A stretch of 64,000 bases of DNA from Streptomyces novaecaesareae (GCF_000716875.1 NZ_JNWQ01000014.1:29044-93043), one strand, 5' to 3'. Positions 1-9,039 are shown, numbered from the stretch's first letter. Numbers and translations are program-made. Notes: generated from the sequence alone by a model not told the origin.

Positions 1-338
1 CGCCGGAGCCGCTGCCGGAGCTGCCGGCGGCGGTGGAGGTCGCGGCGTACCGCATCACGGCGGAGGCGCTCAACAACGTGCTGCGGCACGCCCGGGCCCG
101 GACGGCGCGGATCACGCTGTGGGTGGACGAGGAGGCGCTGACGCTGACCGTGCAGGACGACGGGGTGGGGTACCGGGCGGACGGCGATCCTCCGGCCGAC
201 GGCGGTGGGGTGGGGCTGCGCTCCATGGCGGACCGGGCGGCGGAGATCGGCGGGCACTGCACCGTCCGCGCGCTGCCTCCGAACGGGGGCACCCTGGTGT
301 TGGCGGTTCTGCCGCGCTCGGCGGCGGTGGACCGGTGA
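1..338 (+). CDS. Two-component sensor histidine kinase, C-terminal fragment (NarL/DesK type)
   Basis: This is the last ~112 residues of a sensor kinase whose 5' end lies outside the window; the frame is open from base 3. It carries the ATP-binding half of an HATPase_c domain: an N box (EALNNVLRHA), a G1 box (DDGVG) and a G2-like stretch (GVGLRSMADRAAEIGG). The HxxxGxxxM-less layout and this G2 sequence are typical of the HisKA_3 kinases that pair with NarL/LuxR-type regulators, so an upstream or nearby response regulator would be expected outside the window. It ends at TGA 336-338 and is followed by a palindromic terminator. Family assignment is clear; the signal sensed cannot be judged from this fragment. 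Confidence 0.9.
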   Translation, partial: PEPLPELPAAVEVAAYRITAEALNNVLRHARARTARITLWVDEEALTLTVQDDGVGYRADGDPPADGGGVGLRSMADRAAEIGGHCTVRALPPNGGTLVLAVLPRSAAVDR

Positions 339-396
339 GACCGGCGAGGGGGGGCGAGGCGGCGGGCGACGGGGTGCGGGCGACAGCGAACAGATG

Positions 397-442
397 ACGG
401 CGAACAGATGACAGATTTCGAAATCTGTCATCTGTTCGCCGT
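397..442. terminator. 46-bp perfect palindrome between convergent genes, hairpin family member 1
   Basis: Perfect 23-bp inverted repeat centred on TTCGAA (419/420). It lies between the sensor-kinase stop (338) and the end of the minus-strand peptide gene (506), so it can serve as a bidirectional terminator. Its arm shares the words ACAGATGACAG and TTTC with the hairpins at 9000-9039 and 11455-11498. Confidence 0.75.
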
Positions 443-505
443 TGTTTGTCATCTGTCAGCCGTCGGCTGCCACCCCGGCCGAATCGGCCTGGCGACGGGC
501 CGGGG

Positions 506-727
506 TCAGGCTGTCGGCTCGGGAGGCACGGGCGGCACTCCGCAGTTGCCGAGCTTGCAGCCGACGCCGCCACCGCCGTCCGGTGTCACCACCAGGGACG
601 GTGCGAGACGGCGACGAGACTCCGGAGTGGAGGCAGAACAGGCGTTGCGCAGCGAAATCGCCGCCGCGATCAGGCCCGCCAGCACGCCGGCCGCGCAGAT
701 CGCCGTGGTCGTGGTGTTGGTTGCCAT
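506..727 (-). CDS. Small Cys-containing membrane/secreted peptide of unknown function
   Basis: A 73-residue protein. After a short Thr-rich N-terminus comes one hydrophobic segment (about residues 9-25, ICAAGVLAGLIAAAISL), followed by a Ser/Arg-rich part and a C-terminal tail with a Gly run, two cysteines four residues apart (GCKLGNCG) and a Pro-rich end. No lipobox is evident (RNAC lacks the small and hydrophobic positions). I chose ATG 727 over a longer frame to 829 because AGGAG lies 9 nt upstream of it. It is the last gene of a minus-strand operon behind three cupin genes, separated by a 10-bp inverted repeat. It could be a secreted peptide, a membrane anchor, or a RiPP-type precursor modified by its neighbours; nothing here proves any of these. 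Confidence 0.6.
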   Translation of the reverse strand: MATNTTTTAICAAGVLAGLIAAAISLRNACSASTPESRRRLAPSLVVTPDGGGGVGCKLGNCGVPPVPPEPTA

Positions 728-728
728 G

Positions 729-741
729 AGGAGATACTCCT
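729..741 (-). promoter_or_regulatory. Shine-Dalgarno-sequestering mini-hairpin of the peptide gene
   Basis: On the minus strand the ribosome site AGGAG is followed by TAT and then CTCCT, a perfect 5-bp stem with a 3-nt loop, one base before the ATG. Pairing would hide the ribosome site, so translation of the peptide may be controlled or slowed. Confidence 0.45.
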
Positions 742-754
742 GATTCTTTCGGGC

Positions 755-776
755 GACCGATCGAGGTCGATCGGTC
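755..776 (-). promoter_or_regulatory. 10-bp inverted repeat between the third cupin gene and the peptide gene
   Basis: GACCGATCGA and TCGATCGGTC are separated by only GG. The repeat starts 4 nt after the cupin stop codon on the minus strand and ends about 27 nt before the peptide ATG. It could be an attenuator, an RNA-processing hairpin that uncouples peptide levels from the cupins, or an operator for a promoter of the peptide gene alone. Confidence 0.5.
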
Positions 777-780
777 ACTC

Positions 781-1446
781 TCAACTCTGCGGACGGGCAC
801 GCCCCGAGTGCATGGGCTTGATGTCCCATTCCGGTCCCGGATCGGCGCCGGGCGCTCCGATCCGGCCCAGCACGGCAGTCACCGGCTGGTGCGATCCGGC
901 CCGGAGGCCGTACCGCTCCTTGGCCCTGGCGTAGACCAAGTCGCCCGGATACAGCGACACTTCGCCGAGCTCGCCGAGGAAGACGCCGGGCTCGGAGAGG
1001 ACCAGTAGGAAGACGTCGGCCGCCCGGTCCTCGAACGGCCCGCAGAGGCCGCCCGGTTCGAGTCCCACGGTGCCCACCTCGACCTGCCGCCAGGGCCGGG
1101 CGGCCTCGGGGCCCGATCGCTGGGCCGGGATGTCGGCTCGGGACGGGACAGGACGGACGGTGAGCACGGCGGTCGGCGCACCCCGGACTGCGGTGAGCCG
1201 GCAGGTGCTGCCGGGTCGGTGGTGCAGCGCCTCGCCCGGGGAGAGGACCCGGCCGGCCGCGAACAGCCGGCCGGAGAGCACCACGGTCACCGACTCCGCC
1301 GATTCGTACGGGAGTTGCTCGACCCGGACGCCGGGCGGCAGGGTCTCGACGGTGAGTCCGGCGCGGACGGTGGGCCGCTGCTCCGGGTCGATCAGCCGCC
1401 GGAAGACGGGCGCGGTGCGGGGGACGGCGGCAGGAACGACGATCAC
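781..1446 (-). CDS. Cupin-like protein C of the tri-cupin/peptide operon
   Basis: A 221-residue soluble protein rich in beta-strand-like sequence, with two cupin-like halves. The first half has a PGVRVEQLPYESAESVTVVL turn-and-strand pattern followed by SPGEALHHRPGSTCRLTAV; the second has GVFLGELGEVSLYPGDLVYARAKERYGL. The metal-binding HxH...E of classical cupin motif 1 is not obvious, so it may be a non-catalytic or sensor/binding cupin. GTG 1446 is chosen because GAGGAGG lies 6 nt upstream. It follows cupin B after 101 nt that contain a hexanucleotide repeat, and precedes the small peptide gene. No substrate can be inferred. Confidence 0.6.
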   Translation of the reverse strand: MIVVPAAVPRTAPVFRRLIDPEQRPTVRAGLTVETLPPGVRVEQLPYESAESVTVVLSGRLFAAGRVLSPGEALHHRPGSTCRLTAVRGAPTAVLTVRPVPSRADIPAQRSGPEAARPWRQVEVGTVGLEPGGLCGPFEDRAADVFLLVLSEPGVFLGELGEVSLYPGDLVYARAKERYGLRAGSHQPVTAVLGRIGAPGADPGPEWDIKPMHSGRARPQS

Positions 1447-1498
1447 GAGAGACCTCCTCGGACGGGTGGGGACGATCGGTCCGGGATGGGCAGGAGCG

Positions 1499-1528
1499 GG
1501 AACAGGAACAGGAACAGGAACAGGAACA
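1499..1528. repeat. Tandem hexanucleotide repeat (GGAACA)x5
   Basis: Five exact copies of GGAACA lie in the gap between cupin B and cupin C, upstream of cupin C on the minus strand (there read as TGTTCC). Slippage could change the spacing between the two genes. Confidence 0.85.
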
Positions 1529-1547
1529 GGACTAGGACCAGGAGGGG

Positions 1548-1958
1548 TCAGGGCCGGTCGCGACGGGCGGCGCGGCGCCTGGCCAGGGCGGCCCGGGTGC
1601 CGGCGTTGTGCCGGGGGACGGCGAGGGTGAGGCAGAGCAGTTCGGCGCCGAGCGGCCCGGCTTCGAGGTGCAACGTCCGGCCGCGGCGGGCCAGCAGCAG
1701 GTCGCCTTCGGAGGCCAGGTGGTCCGGCTCGTCGGAGAGTCGGCCGACGACGGCGGCGCCGCGCAGCACGTGCAGGACGGTCTCGGCGTCGGGCCGGCCG
1801 GTGAGGACGTGGTGGGCTCCCGGGCTCAGCCGCAGGTGGTCGAAGGCCTCGCAGGCGCTGGTGAGCATCGCGCGCCGGGCCAGGGAGCGGATCCGTACGC
1901 GTTCGCCGTTCGGGCCGAGGACGACCATGGCGGCGCCGGTGTCGGTGGTGACGATCAT
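1548..1958 (-). CDS. Cupin-like protein B of the tri-cupin/peptide operon
   Basis: A 136-residue single-domain protein with a cupin-like layout: LSPGAHHVLTGRPDAETVLHVL, then a turn and a second strand pair ending in EGDLLLARRGRTLHLEAG, which resembles cupin motif 2 (GD, then a strand with a metal-site-like H). The C-terminal 25 residues are basic and low in complexity. Its ATG overlaps the TGA of cupin A (ATGA, 1955-1958), so the two are translationally coupled. Fold assignment is by eye; function is unknown. Confidence 0.6.
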   Translation of the reverse strand: MIVTTDTGAAMVVLGPNGERVRIRSLARRAMLTSACEAFDHLRLSPGAHHVLTGRPDAETVLHVLRGAAVVGRLSDEPDHLASEGDLLLARRGRTLHLEAGPLGAELLCLTLAVPRHNAGTRAALARRRAARRDRP

Positions 1959-2374
1959 GCGGGTTCATCTCCGCTCGAAGCGGTGGGGCGGCCGGCGGGG
2001 ACGGTCAGGACGGCGTGGAAGTACTCCATCCCGGCGGTGCCGGCGGTGAGGACGGTCCGGGTGCCGAGCGGGAGGACGACGGCGGTGCCCTCGACGAGGG
2101 GGATGCCGGCGTCGCGCGGCTCGGCGTCGTACGAATCGGAGTCGTACGAATCGGAGTCCGATGAGGCGTCCCGCCGGACCGTGTTCTCGGGCAGTTCGGC
2201 GAGGCCGGAGCCGGCGGTGACGTAGAGCGCGTGTTCGACGCCGTCGGCGGCCACCTCGGTGCTGTGGCCCGGTTCGAGCCGCTGGAGTCCGACACCGCGC
2301 AGCGGGCCGGCGAGCAGACGACCAGGGTCGACGGCGCCTCGTCGGCGCAGGTCGGTGATGACGGTGCCCGGCAT
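1955..2374 (-). CDS. Cupin-like protein A, first gene of the tri-cupin/peptide operon
   Basis: A 139-residue protein. Cupin motif 1-like sequence is LEPGHSTEVAADGVEHALYVTAG split by a conserved-looking Gly turn; motif 2-like sequence is EGTAVVLPLGTRTVLTAG. Between them lies an acidic insertion made of a repeated SDSDSYDSDSYD word (DNA near 2130-2165), which looks like a recent in-frame repeat expansion. ATG 2374 is preceded by GGAAGGAG at good spacing. It is the first gene of the minus-strand operon and is divergent from the phosphoribosyltransferase fusion at 2695. Possibly a small-ligand-binding or sugar-binding cupin; substrate unknown. Confidence 0.6.
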   Translation of the reverse strand: MPGTVITDLRRRGAVDPGRLLAGPLRGVGLQRLEPGHSTEVAADGVEHALYVTAGSGLAELPENTVRRDASSDSDSYDSDSYDAEPRDAGIPLVEGTAVVLPLGTRTVLTAGTAGMEYFHAVLTVPAGRPTASSGDEPA

Positions 2375-2694
2375 GTCGGGCGCTCCTTCCGGTCGTCGGC
2401 GGGCCCTGCGGTCCGCCTCTGTGACCAACCGTGCGCCGCCCGTTGTCCCGTCCACACGGGGGGCCCGTCCCGTCCGGATCCTGGTCGCATCCTGGCCTGG
2501 TCCCGGCCGATCCCGAGCCGATCCCGAGCCGACCCCACGCGCGATCCCGGCTCCGTCCCGGGCCGGCTCCCGGCGCCCCGTACCACCTCCGGCCCCGGCC
2601 CCGGCCCCGCCCGGGGAGCCCGCCCGTACCACCGCGGGCAGCCGGGCGAACGACCCCGCGCACGAGGACGTACGGTGGAACCGGAGGCCGTGTC
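2375..2694. other. Divergent intergenic region
   Basis: 320 bases between the divergent cupin operon and the phosphoribosyltransferase fusion. It is C/G-rich with imperfect short direct repeats (for example CCGATCCCGAG near 2507-2530) and presumably contains both promoters. I could not identify a specific promoter or operator, and the frames crossing it look like shadows. Confidence 0.5.
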
Positions 2695-4095
2695 ATGCAC
2701 GTCACCGGAACACACTTCACCCCCTTCGCCGACCGCACCGACGCGGGCCGGAGGCTGGCCGCCCGGCTCGGACACCTAAGCGGCGCCGACACCGTGGTCG
2801 TGGCGCTGCCGAGGGGCGGGGTGCCGGTGGCCGCCGAGGTGGCGGCGACTCTGGGGGCTCCACTGGACATCTGCGTCATCCGCAAGCTCGGCGTGCCGTA
2901 CCAGCCGGAGTTGGGCATGGGCGCGATCGGCGAGGGCGGCGTCCGGGTGCTGAACGAGCAGGTCATCCGGCTCGCCTCGGTCACCGACGACCAGCTGGCC
3001 GAGGTGGAGCGACGCGAGCGCGCCGAGCTGGAGCGCCGGGCCCGCCGCTACCGGGGCGACCGCCCGCCCGCGGACGTGCGCGGCCGGGTCGTGATCGTGG
3101 TGGACGACGGCATCGCCACCGGTTCCACCGCCCGGGCAGCCTGCCGGATCGTCCGGGAGCGGGGCGCGGCCCGGGTGGTGCTGGCCGTGCCGGTGGCGCC
3201 CCGGGACTGGACCGACCGCCTCGACGAGGTCGCCGACGAGCTGGTCTGCGTGAACACGCCGTCCCCGTTCTTCGCGATCGGCGAGTTCTACGCCGACTTC
3301 TCACAGACCGAGGACGAGGAGGTGCTGCGACTGCTCGCCGAAGCCCGGGAGCGGGACCGGGACGGGGGCGACCCACCCCCGACCGCCGTCGCGGTCGACC
3401 GCGAGCTGGTCCTGCCCGCCGCCGGGGTCCGGCTCGCGGGTCGGCTGACCGTCCCGGCCGACGCGCGCGGCGTCGTGGTCTTCGCGCACGGCAGCGGCAG
3501 CAGCCGGCACAGCCCGCGCAACCGGTACGTCGCCGACCACCTGAACGGCGCCGGGCTGGCCACGCTGCTGTTCGACCTGCTCACCGAGGCCGAGGAATCG
3601 GACCGACGCAACGTGTTCGACGTGGGGCTGCTGGCCTCCCGGCTGACCGCCGTCGCCCGGCAGCTGGGCACCGGCACCACCCTTGAGGCCACCGCCGTGC
3701 CGGAGACCCGTGGCCTGCCGCTCGGCCTGTTCGGCGCCAGCACCGGCGCCGCCGCCGCGCTGCACACCGCCGCCGAGCTGGGCCCGGCCGTGCGCGCCGT
3801 GGTCTCCCGGGGCGGCCGTCCCGACCTCGCCGGGCCCGAGGAACTGGGCCGGGTGAGCGCCCCGACGCTGCTCGTCGTCGGCTCGCTGGACACCACCGTG
3901 CTCGACCTCAACCGGCAGGCCGGGCGCCGACTGCGCTGCGAGCGTGAACTGGCGGTGGTGCCGCACGCGACCCACCTGTTCGAGGAACCCGGAGCCCTCG
4001 ACGAGGTCGCTGAGCTGGCCCGGCGCTGGTTCCTGCGCCACCTCCCCGAGCCCGGGCCCGCGTCCGAGCCCGGGCCCGCGTCCGGGAGCCGGTGA
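2695..4095 (+). CDS. Phosphoribosyltransferase-alpha/beta hydrolase fusion protein
   Basis: A 466-residue two-domain protein. Residues ~1-215 are a type I phosphoribosyltransferase domain with the PRPP-binding loop VVDDGIATGST (about residues 136-147). Residues ~225-450 are an alpha/beta hydrolase of the dienelactone-hydrolase-like type: oxyanion region VFAHGSGSS, nucleophile elbow GASTG, acid in VGSLDTT, and His in PHATHLF. The C-terminus has an EPGPAS repeat. ATG 2695 has GGAGG 7 nt upstream. Stand-alone PRTases of this type and the fused form are common in actinomycetes near stress genes, but the nucleobase and ester substrates are unknown. The two active sites look intact, so both halves may be active. 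Confidence 0.85.
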   Translation: MHVTGTHFTPFADRTDAGRRLAARLGHLSGADTVVVALPRGGVPVAAEVAATLGAPLDICVIRKLGVPYQPELGMGAIGEGGVRVLNEQVIRLASVTDDQLAEVERRERAELERRARRYRGDRPPADVRGRVVIVVDDGIATGSTARAACRIVRERGAARVVLAVPVAPRDWTDRLDEVADELVCVNTPSPFFAIGEFYADFSQTEDEEVLRLLAEARERDRDGGDPPPTAVAVDRELVLPAAGVRLAGRLTVPADARGVVVFAHGSGSSRHSPRNRYVADHLNGAGLATLLFDLLTEAEESDRRNVFDVGLLASRLTAVARQLGTGTTLEATAVPETRGLPLGLFGASTGAAAALHTAAELGPAVRAVVSRGGRPDLAGPEELGRVSAPTLLVVGSLDTTVLDLNRQAGRRLRCERELAVVPHATHLFEEPGALDEVAELARRWFLRHLPEPGPASEPGPASGSR

Positions 4096-4125
4096 ACCCC
4101 GTGAACCCCGTGAACCCCGTGAACC
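4092..4125 (+). repeat. 9-bp tandem repeat GTGAACCCC overlapping a stop codon
   Basis: Three full copies and one partial copy of GTGAACCCC. The first copy contains the TGA that ends the fusion gene, so expansion or loss does not alter the protein. Confidence 0.8.
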
Positions 4126-4129
4126 GTGA

Positions 4130-4178
4130 TTGCGCAGAGTTCGCGCGTCACCGCCGTCAGGAAGCGCAATTTGCGCAG
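4130..4178 (+). promoter_or_regulatory. Paired TTGCGCAG boxes and palindrome upstream of hpd
   Basis: TTGCGCAG occurs at 4130-4137 and again at 4171-4178, exactly 41 bp apart, about four helical turns. The second copy is part of the palindrome GCGCAA-T-TTGCGC (4164-4176). Both lie 175-225 nt upstream of hpd. Such phased boxes suit an Lrp/AsnC-type regulator, a family often linked to hpd in actinomycetes, but no such gene is in the window. Confidence 0.4.
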
Positions 4179-4223
4179 CGCGACGCGGGAATTCCTGGCC
4201 AGCTTGTACACATTGAGCAGTGA

Positions 4224-5567
<1,344 letters not shown>

Positions 5568-5609
5568 TCGTCGGAGAGCTCTGACGAACGGTCGAGGAGG
5601 ACCACGGAG

Positions 5610-6815
5610 ATGGCGTACTACCGGCAGCTGGGCAGCATCCCGCCCAAGCGGCACACCCAGCACCGCACCCCCGAAGGCGGGCTGTACTACGAGGAGTTGA
5701 TGGGCGAGGAGGGGTTCTCCTCGGACTCCTCGCTGCTCTACCACCGGGGCATCCCCTCGGCCGTGGTCGACGCGGTGCCCTGGGAGCTGCCGGACCAGTC
5801 CACCGTGCCCAACCACCCGCTCCTGCCCCGCCACCTCAAGCTGCACGAGCTGTTCGCGGGCCAGGAGTGGAAGTCCGCCGACGTCGTGAATAGCCGCCGG
5901 CTGGTCCTCGGCAACGGCGACGTGCGGATCTCGTACGTCGCCGCCGGGGCCCCGAGCGAGCTGTACCGCAACGGGCTCGGCGACGAGTGCGTGTACGTGG
6001 AGTCCGGCTCCGGCACGGTCGAGACGGTGTTCGGCTCGATCGAGGTCGGCCAGGGCGACTACGTGATCATCCCGCGCGCCACCACCCACCGCTGGGTGCC
6101 GGCCGGCGACGAGCCGCTGCGCGCGTACTGCATCGAGGCGAACAGCCACATCACCCCGGTCAAGCGCTACCTGTCCAAGTACGGGCAGCTGCTGGAGCAC
6201 GCGCCGTACTGCGAGCGGGACTTCCGCGGACCGGTCGGCCCGCTGCTGGTCGACGACGCTCCCGGCGACGTCGACGTGCTGGTCAAGCACCGTGGCCCGC
6301 ACGGGGTTTCGGGCACCCGCTACACCGTGCCGCACCACCCCTTCGACGTGGTCGGCTGGGACGGCTGCCTGTACCCGTACGCCTTCAACATCCGGGACTT
6401 CGAGCCGATCACCGGGCGGATCCACCAGCCGCCGCCGGCCCACCAGGTCTTCGAGGGCAACAACTTCGTGATCTGCAACTTCGTCCCGCGCAAGGTGGAC
6501 TACCACCCGCTGTCGATCCCGGTGCCGTACTACCACGCCAACGTGGACAGCGACGAGGTCATGTTCTACTGCGGCGGCGACTACGCGGCCCGCAAGGGCT
6601 CGGGCATCGGTCAGGGCTCGATCTCGCTGCACCCCGGCGGGCACACCCACGGGCCGCAGCCGGGCGCGTACGAGCGCAGCATCGGCGCGGAGTTCTTCGA
6701 CGAACTCGCCGTCATGGTGGACACCTTCCGCCCGCTGGAGCTCGGCGAGGGCGGCCGGGCGAGCGAGGACGGCAACTACGCCTGGACCTGGGCCGGTCGG
6801 GGGCCCGGACGATGA
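5610..6815 (+). CDS. hmgA: Homogentisate 1,2-dioxygenase
   Basis: A 401-residue ring-cleaving dioxygenase that converts homogentisate to maleylacetoacetate. The iron site is visible in the C-terminal cupin: His in PYYHANVDSDE, Glu in SDEVMFY, and His in GGHTHGP. The N-terminal strand region with GSIEVGQGDYVIIPR is the first cupin half. A GAGGAGG site lies upstream of ATG 5610. The TGA overlaps the ATG of the next gene (ATGA, 6812-6815), so the two are translationally coupled. Confidence 0.96.
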   Translation: MAYYRQLGSIPPKRHTQHRTPEGGLYYEELMGEEGFSSDSSLLYHRGIPSAVVDAVPWELPDQSTVPNHPLLPRHLKLHELFAGQEWKSADVVNSRRLVLGNGDVRISYVAAGAPSELYRNGLGDECVYVESGSGTVETVFGSIEVGQGDYVIIPRATTHRWVPAGDEPLRAYCIEANSHITPVKRYLSKYGQLLEHAPYCERDFRGPVGPLLVDDAPGDVDVLVKHRGPHGVSGTRYTVPHHPFDVVGWDGCLYPYAFNIRDFEPITGRIHQPPPAHQVFEGNNFVICNFVPRKVDYHPLSIPVPYYHANVDSDEVMFYCGGDYAARKGSGIGQGSISLHPGGHTHGPQPGAYERSIGAEFFDELAVMVDTFRPLELGEGGRASEDGNYAWTWAGRGPGR

Positions 6816-7735
6816 GCGCTCTGCCCACCGGGGGTGCGACCCCCGCTGCCGGGGGCATGATCCCCGTTGCCGGGGGCGTGATCCCCGAACTGTTCCGCGG
6901 GCTCTTCGACGACGCGGCGGTGTTCCCGCCGGGGAACCTGCCGGTCGCCGAGGCGGTGCCCGCGCACCGCGCCCACCGCGCGGCCTGGTACGCCGAAGCC
7001 GTCGGCCCGTTCCTGTGCGGGGTGGGCCGGCTGGGCGAGTTGGCCGCGGTGGTCGCTGGCGGCACGGCGACGGCGGGCGACGCGGCGTTCAGGGTCGGGC
7101 TCGTACTGCCGGGGGGCAGTGCCGAACTCGCCCAGGCGCTCGCCGCCGCCGCGCCGTTCGAGCTGGCCGGCGTCGAGCTGGCCACCCGGGACGCCGCCGA
7201 GGCGGTCGCCGAACTGGACCGGCTGCTCCCGCCCGACGTCCCGGCCGCCGTCGAGCTGCCGCGCGAACTCCTGCGTGGGGACGGGCTGGACGCCGTCCTG
7301 GACGTCCTGGTGGACAGCGCGTACCGGGCGAAGTTCCGCACCGGCGGGCTGGTCGCCGAGGCGTTCCCGGACGAGGAGGAGCTGGCCGCCTTCCTCACCG
7401 GCTGCGCGCAGCGCGGACTGCCGTACAAGTGCACCGCCGGGCTGCACAACGCCGTCCGGCACACCGACCGGGAGACCGGCTTCGAGCACCACGGCTTCCT
7501 GAACGTCCTGCTGGCCGCGCAGGAGACCGACCCGGCCGCGGCCGCGGCGGTGCTCGCGGAGCGCGACGGCGAGACGCTGGCCAAGGCGGTGCTCGCACTG
7601 ACGGACCGTCAGGTTACGGTGATCCGCAACTCGTTCACCGCGTTCGGCACCTGCAGCATCGCCGAACCCCTGGGCGACCTGGCCGCGCTCGGCCTGCTGT
7701 CGTCGCCCAGTCCACTGCACCAGGAGGACCGTTGA
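6812..7735 (+). CDS. Uncharacterised protein encoded inside the homogentisate operon
   Basis: A 307-residue soluble protein I cannot place in a named enzyme family. It starts with a Gly/Pro-rich repeat (PAAGG/PVAGG) and then VIPELFRGLFDDAAVFPPGN. The most conserved-looking block is KFRTGG followed ~25 residues later by GLPYKCTAGLHNAVRHTD and GFEHHGFLN, with Lys, His and Cys residues in strand-end positions as in a TIM-barrel active site. It is coupled to hmgA upstream (ATGA) and to fahA downstream (TTGA). Its place between ring cleavage and fumarylacetoacetase is where maleylacetoacetate isomerase belongs, and no GST-type isomerase is present here. It may be that isomerase or an accessory protein; this is inference from context. 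Confidence 0.75.
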   Translation: MSALPTGGATPAAGGMIPVAGGVIPELFRGLFDDAAVFPPGNLPVAEAVPAHRAHRAAWYAEAVGPFLCGVGRLGELAAVVAGGTATAGDAAFRVGLVLPGGSAELAQALAAAAPFELAGVELATRDAAEAVAELDRLLPPDVPAAVELPRELLRGDGLDAVLDVLVDSAYRAKFRTGGLVAEAFPDEEELAAFLTGCAQRGLPYKCTAGLHNAVRHTDRETGFEHHGFLNVLLAAQETDPAAAAAVLAERDGETLAKAVLALTDRQVTVIRNSFTAFGTCSIAEPLGDLAALGLLSSPSPLHQEDR

Positions 7736-8961
7736 CCACCGCCGGAAGCCCCCGCAGCTGGCTCGCCAGCGCCCAGGACTCGCCGTTCGGCGTGCACAAC
7801 CTGCCGTACGGCGTCTTCACCGCCGCCGACCAGCCCGGGCGGCGCCGGATCGGCGTGCGCGTCGGGGGCTTCGTCCTGGACGCCGGGGCGGCCGCCCGCG
7901 CGGCCGGCGCGCCGTCCACGCTGCTGGACGCGGACTCGCTCAACCCGCTGATGGCGGCGGGGCGTCCGGTCTGGACGCGGGTGCGGGCGGACCTGACGAC
8001 CTGGCTCACCGACGAGTCCTTCCGCGAGGCACTGTCGCCGGCGCTGCTGCCGGCGGACGAGGTCGAGCTGCACCTCCCGTTCGAGGTCGCCGACTACGTC
8101 GACTTCTACGCCTCCGAGCACCACGCCACCAACCTGGGCCGGATCTTCCGCCCGGGCTCGGAGCCGCTCACGCCCAACTGGAAGCACCTGCCGATCGGTT
8201 ACCACGGGCGGGCCGGGACGGTCGTGGTCTCCGGCACGCCGGTGGTGCGGCCGTACGGGCAGCGCAAGGCGCCCGCCGACCCGACGCCGGGCTTCGGACC
8301 CACCCGCCGGCTGGACATCGAGGCCGAGGTCGGCTTCGTCGTCGGCACGCCGTCCGAGCTGGGCCGGCCGGTCGTGCTGGACGACTTCCGCGAGCACGTG
8401 TTCGGCGTCTGCCTGCTCAACGACTGGTCGGCGCGCGACATCCAGGCCTGGGAGTACGTGCCGCTCGGCCCGTTCCTCGGCAAGTCCTTCGCCACCTCGA
8501 TCTCGCCGTGGATCGTCCCGCTGGACGCGCTGCAGCACGCCCGGGTCACTCCGCCGGAGCGCGACGTCGAGCCGCTGCCGTACCTGGACGACCGGGGCGG
8601 CGAGCCGTGGGGCCTGGACCTGGCCATGGAGGTCCGGCTGAACGGGCACCTGGTGTCCCGCCCGCCGTTCGCCACCATGTACTGGACGGCGCAGCAGCAG
8701 CTGACCCACATGACCGTCAACGGCGCCTCGCTGCGCACCGGCGACCTGTTCGCCTCGGGGACGGTCAGCGGGCCGGAGCCGGACACCCGGGGCGCGCTGA
8801 TCGAGCTGACCTGGAACGGCGAGGAGCCGCTGAAGCTCGCGGACGGGACGACCCGGACCTTCCTGGAGGACGGCGACGAGGTCGCCATCACCGCCACCGC
8901 GCCCGGGCCGGACGGGGCCGTGGTCGGCTTCGGCGAGGTGACCGGGCGGGTGCACGGGTAG
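7732..8961 (+). CDS. fahA: Fumarylacetoacetase
   Basis: A 409-residue hydrolase that splits fumarylacetoacetate into fumarate and acetoacetate, the last step of tyrosine degradation. Visible family features are VDFYASEHHATNLGRIFRPG with the catalytic His and metal Asp, EAEVGFV with metal-binding Glu residues, and NDWSARDIQAWE. The start is TTG 7732, overlapping the TGA of the previous gene, with AGGAGG 5-6 nt upstream; no ATG fits the family's N-terminus better. Last gene of the hpd-hmgA-orf-fahA operon. Confidence 0.95.
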   Translation: MTTAGSPRSWLASAQDSPFGVHNLPYGVFTAADQPGRRRIGVRVGGFVLDAGAAARAAGAPSTLLDADSLNPLMAAGRPVWTRVRADLTTWLTDESFREALSPALLPADEVELHLPFEVADYVDFYASEHHATNLGRIFRPGSEPLTPNWKHLPIGYHGRAGTVVVSGTPVVRPYGQRKAPADPTPGFGPTRRLDIEAEVGFVVGTPSELGRPVVLDDFREHVFGVCLLNDWSARDIQAWEYVPLGPFLGKSFATSISPWIVPLDALQHARVTPPERDVEPLPYLDDRGGEPWGLDLAMEVRLNGHLVSRPPFATMYWTAQQQLTHMTVNGASLRTGDLFASGTVSGPEPDTRGALIELTWNGEEPLKLADGTTRTFLEDGDEVAITATAPGPDGAVVGFGEVTGRVHG

Positions 8962-8999
8962 CGTCGGCCGGGCTGGCCGTGGACAGCTGACAGATGACA

Positions 9000-9039
9000 G
9001 ACGACAGCTGACAGATTTCATCATCTGTCAGCTGTCGTC
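9000..9039. terminator. 17-bp inverted repeat hairpin, hairpin family member 2
   Basis: GACGACAGCTGACAGAT pairs with ATCTGTCAGCTGTCGTC around a 6-nt TTCATC loop. It lies 39 nt after fahA. It shares the core ACAGCTGACAG...CTGTCAGCTGT with the terminator at 11455-11498. Its right end abuts the truncated TetR remnant. Confidence 0.7.
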
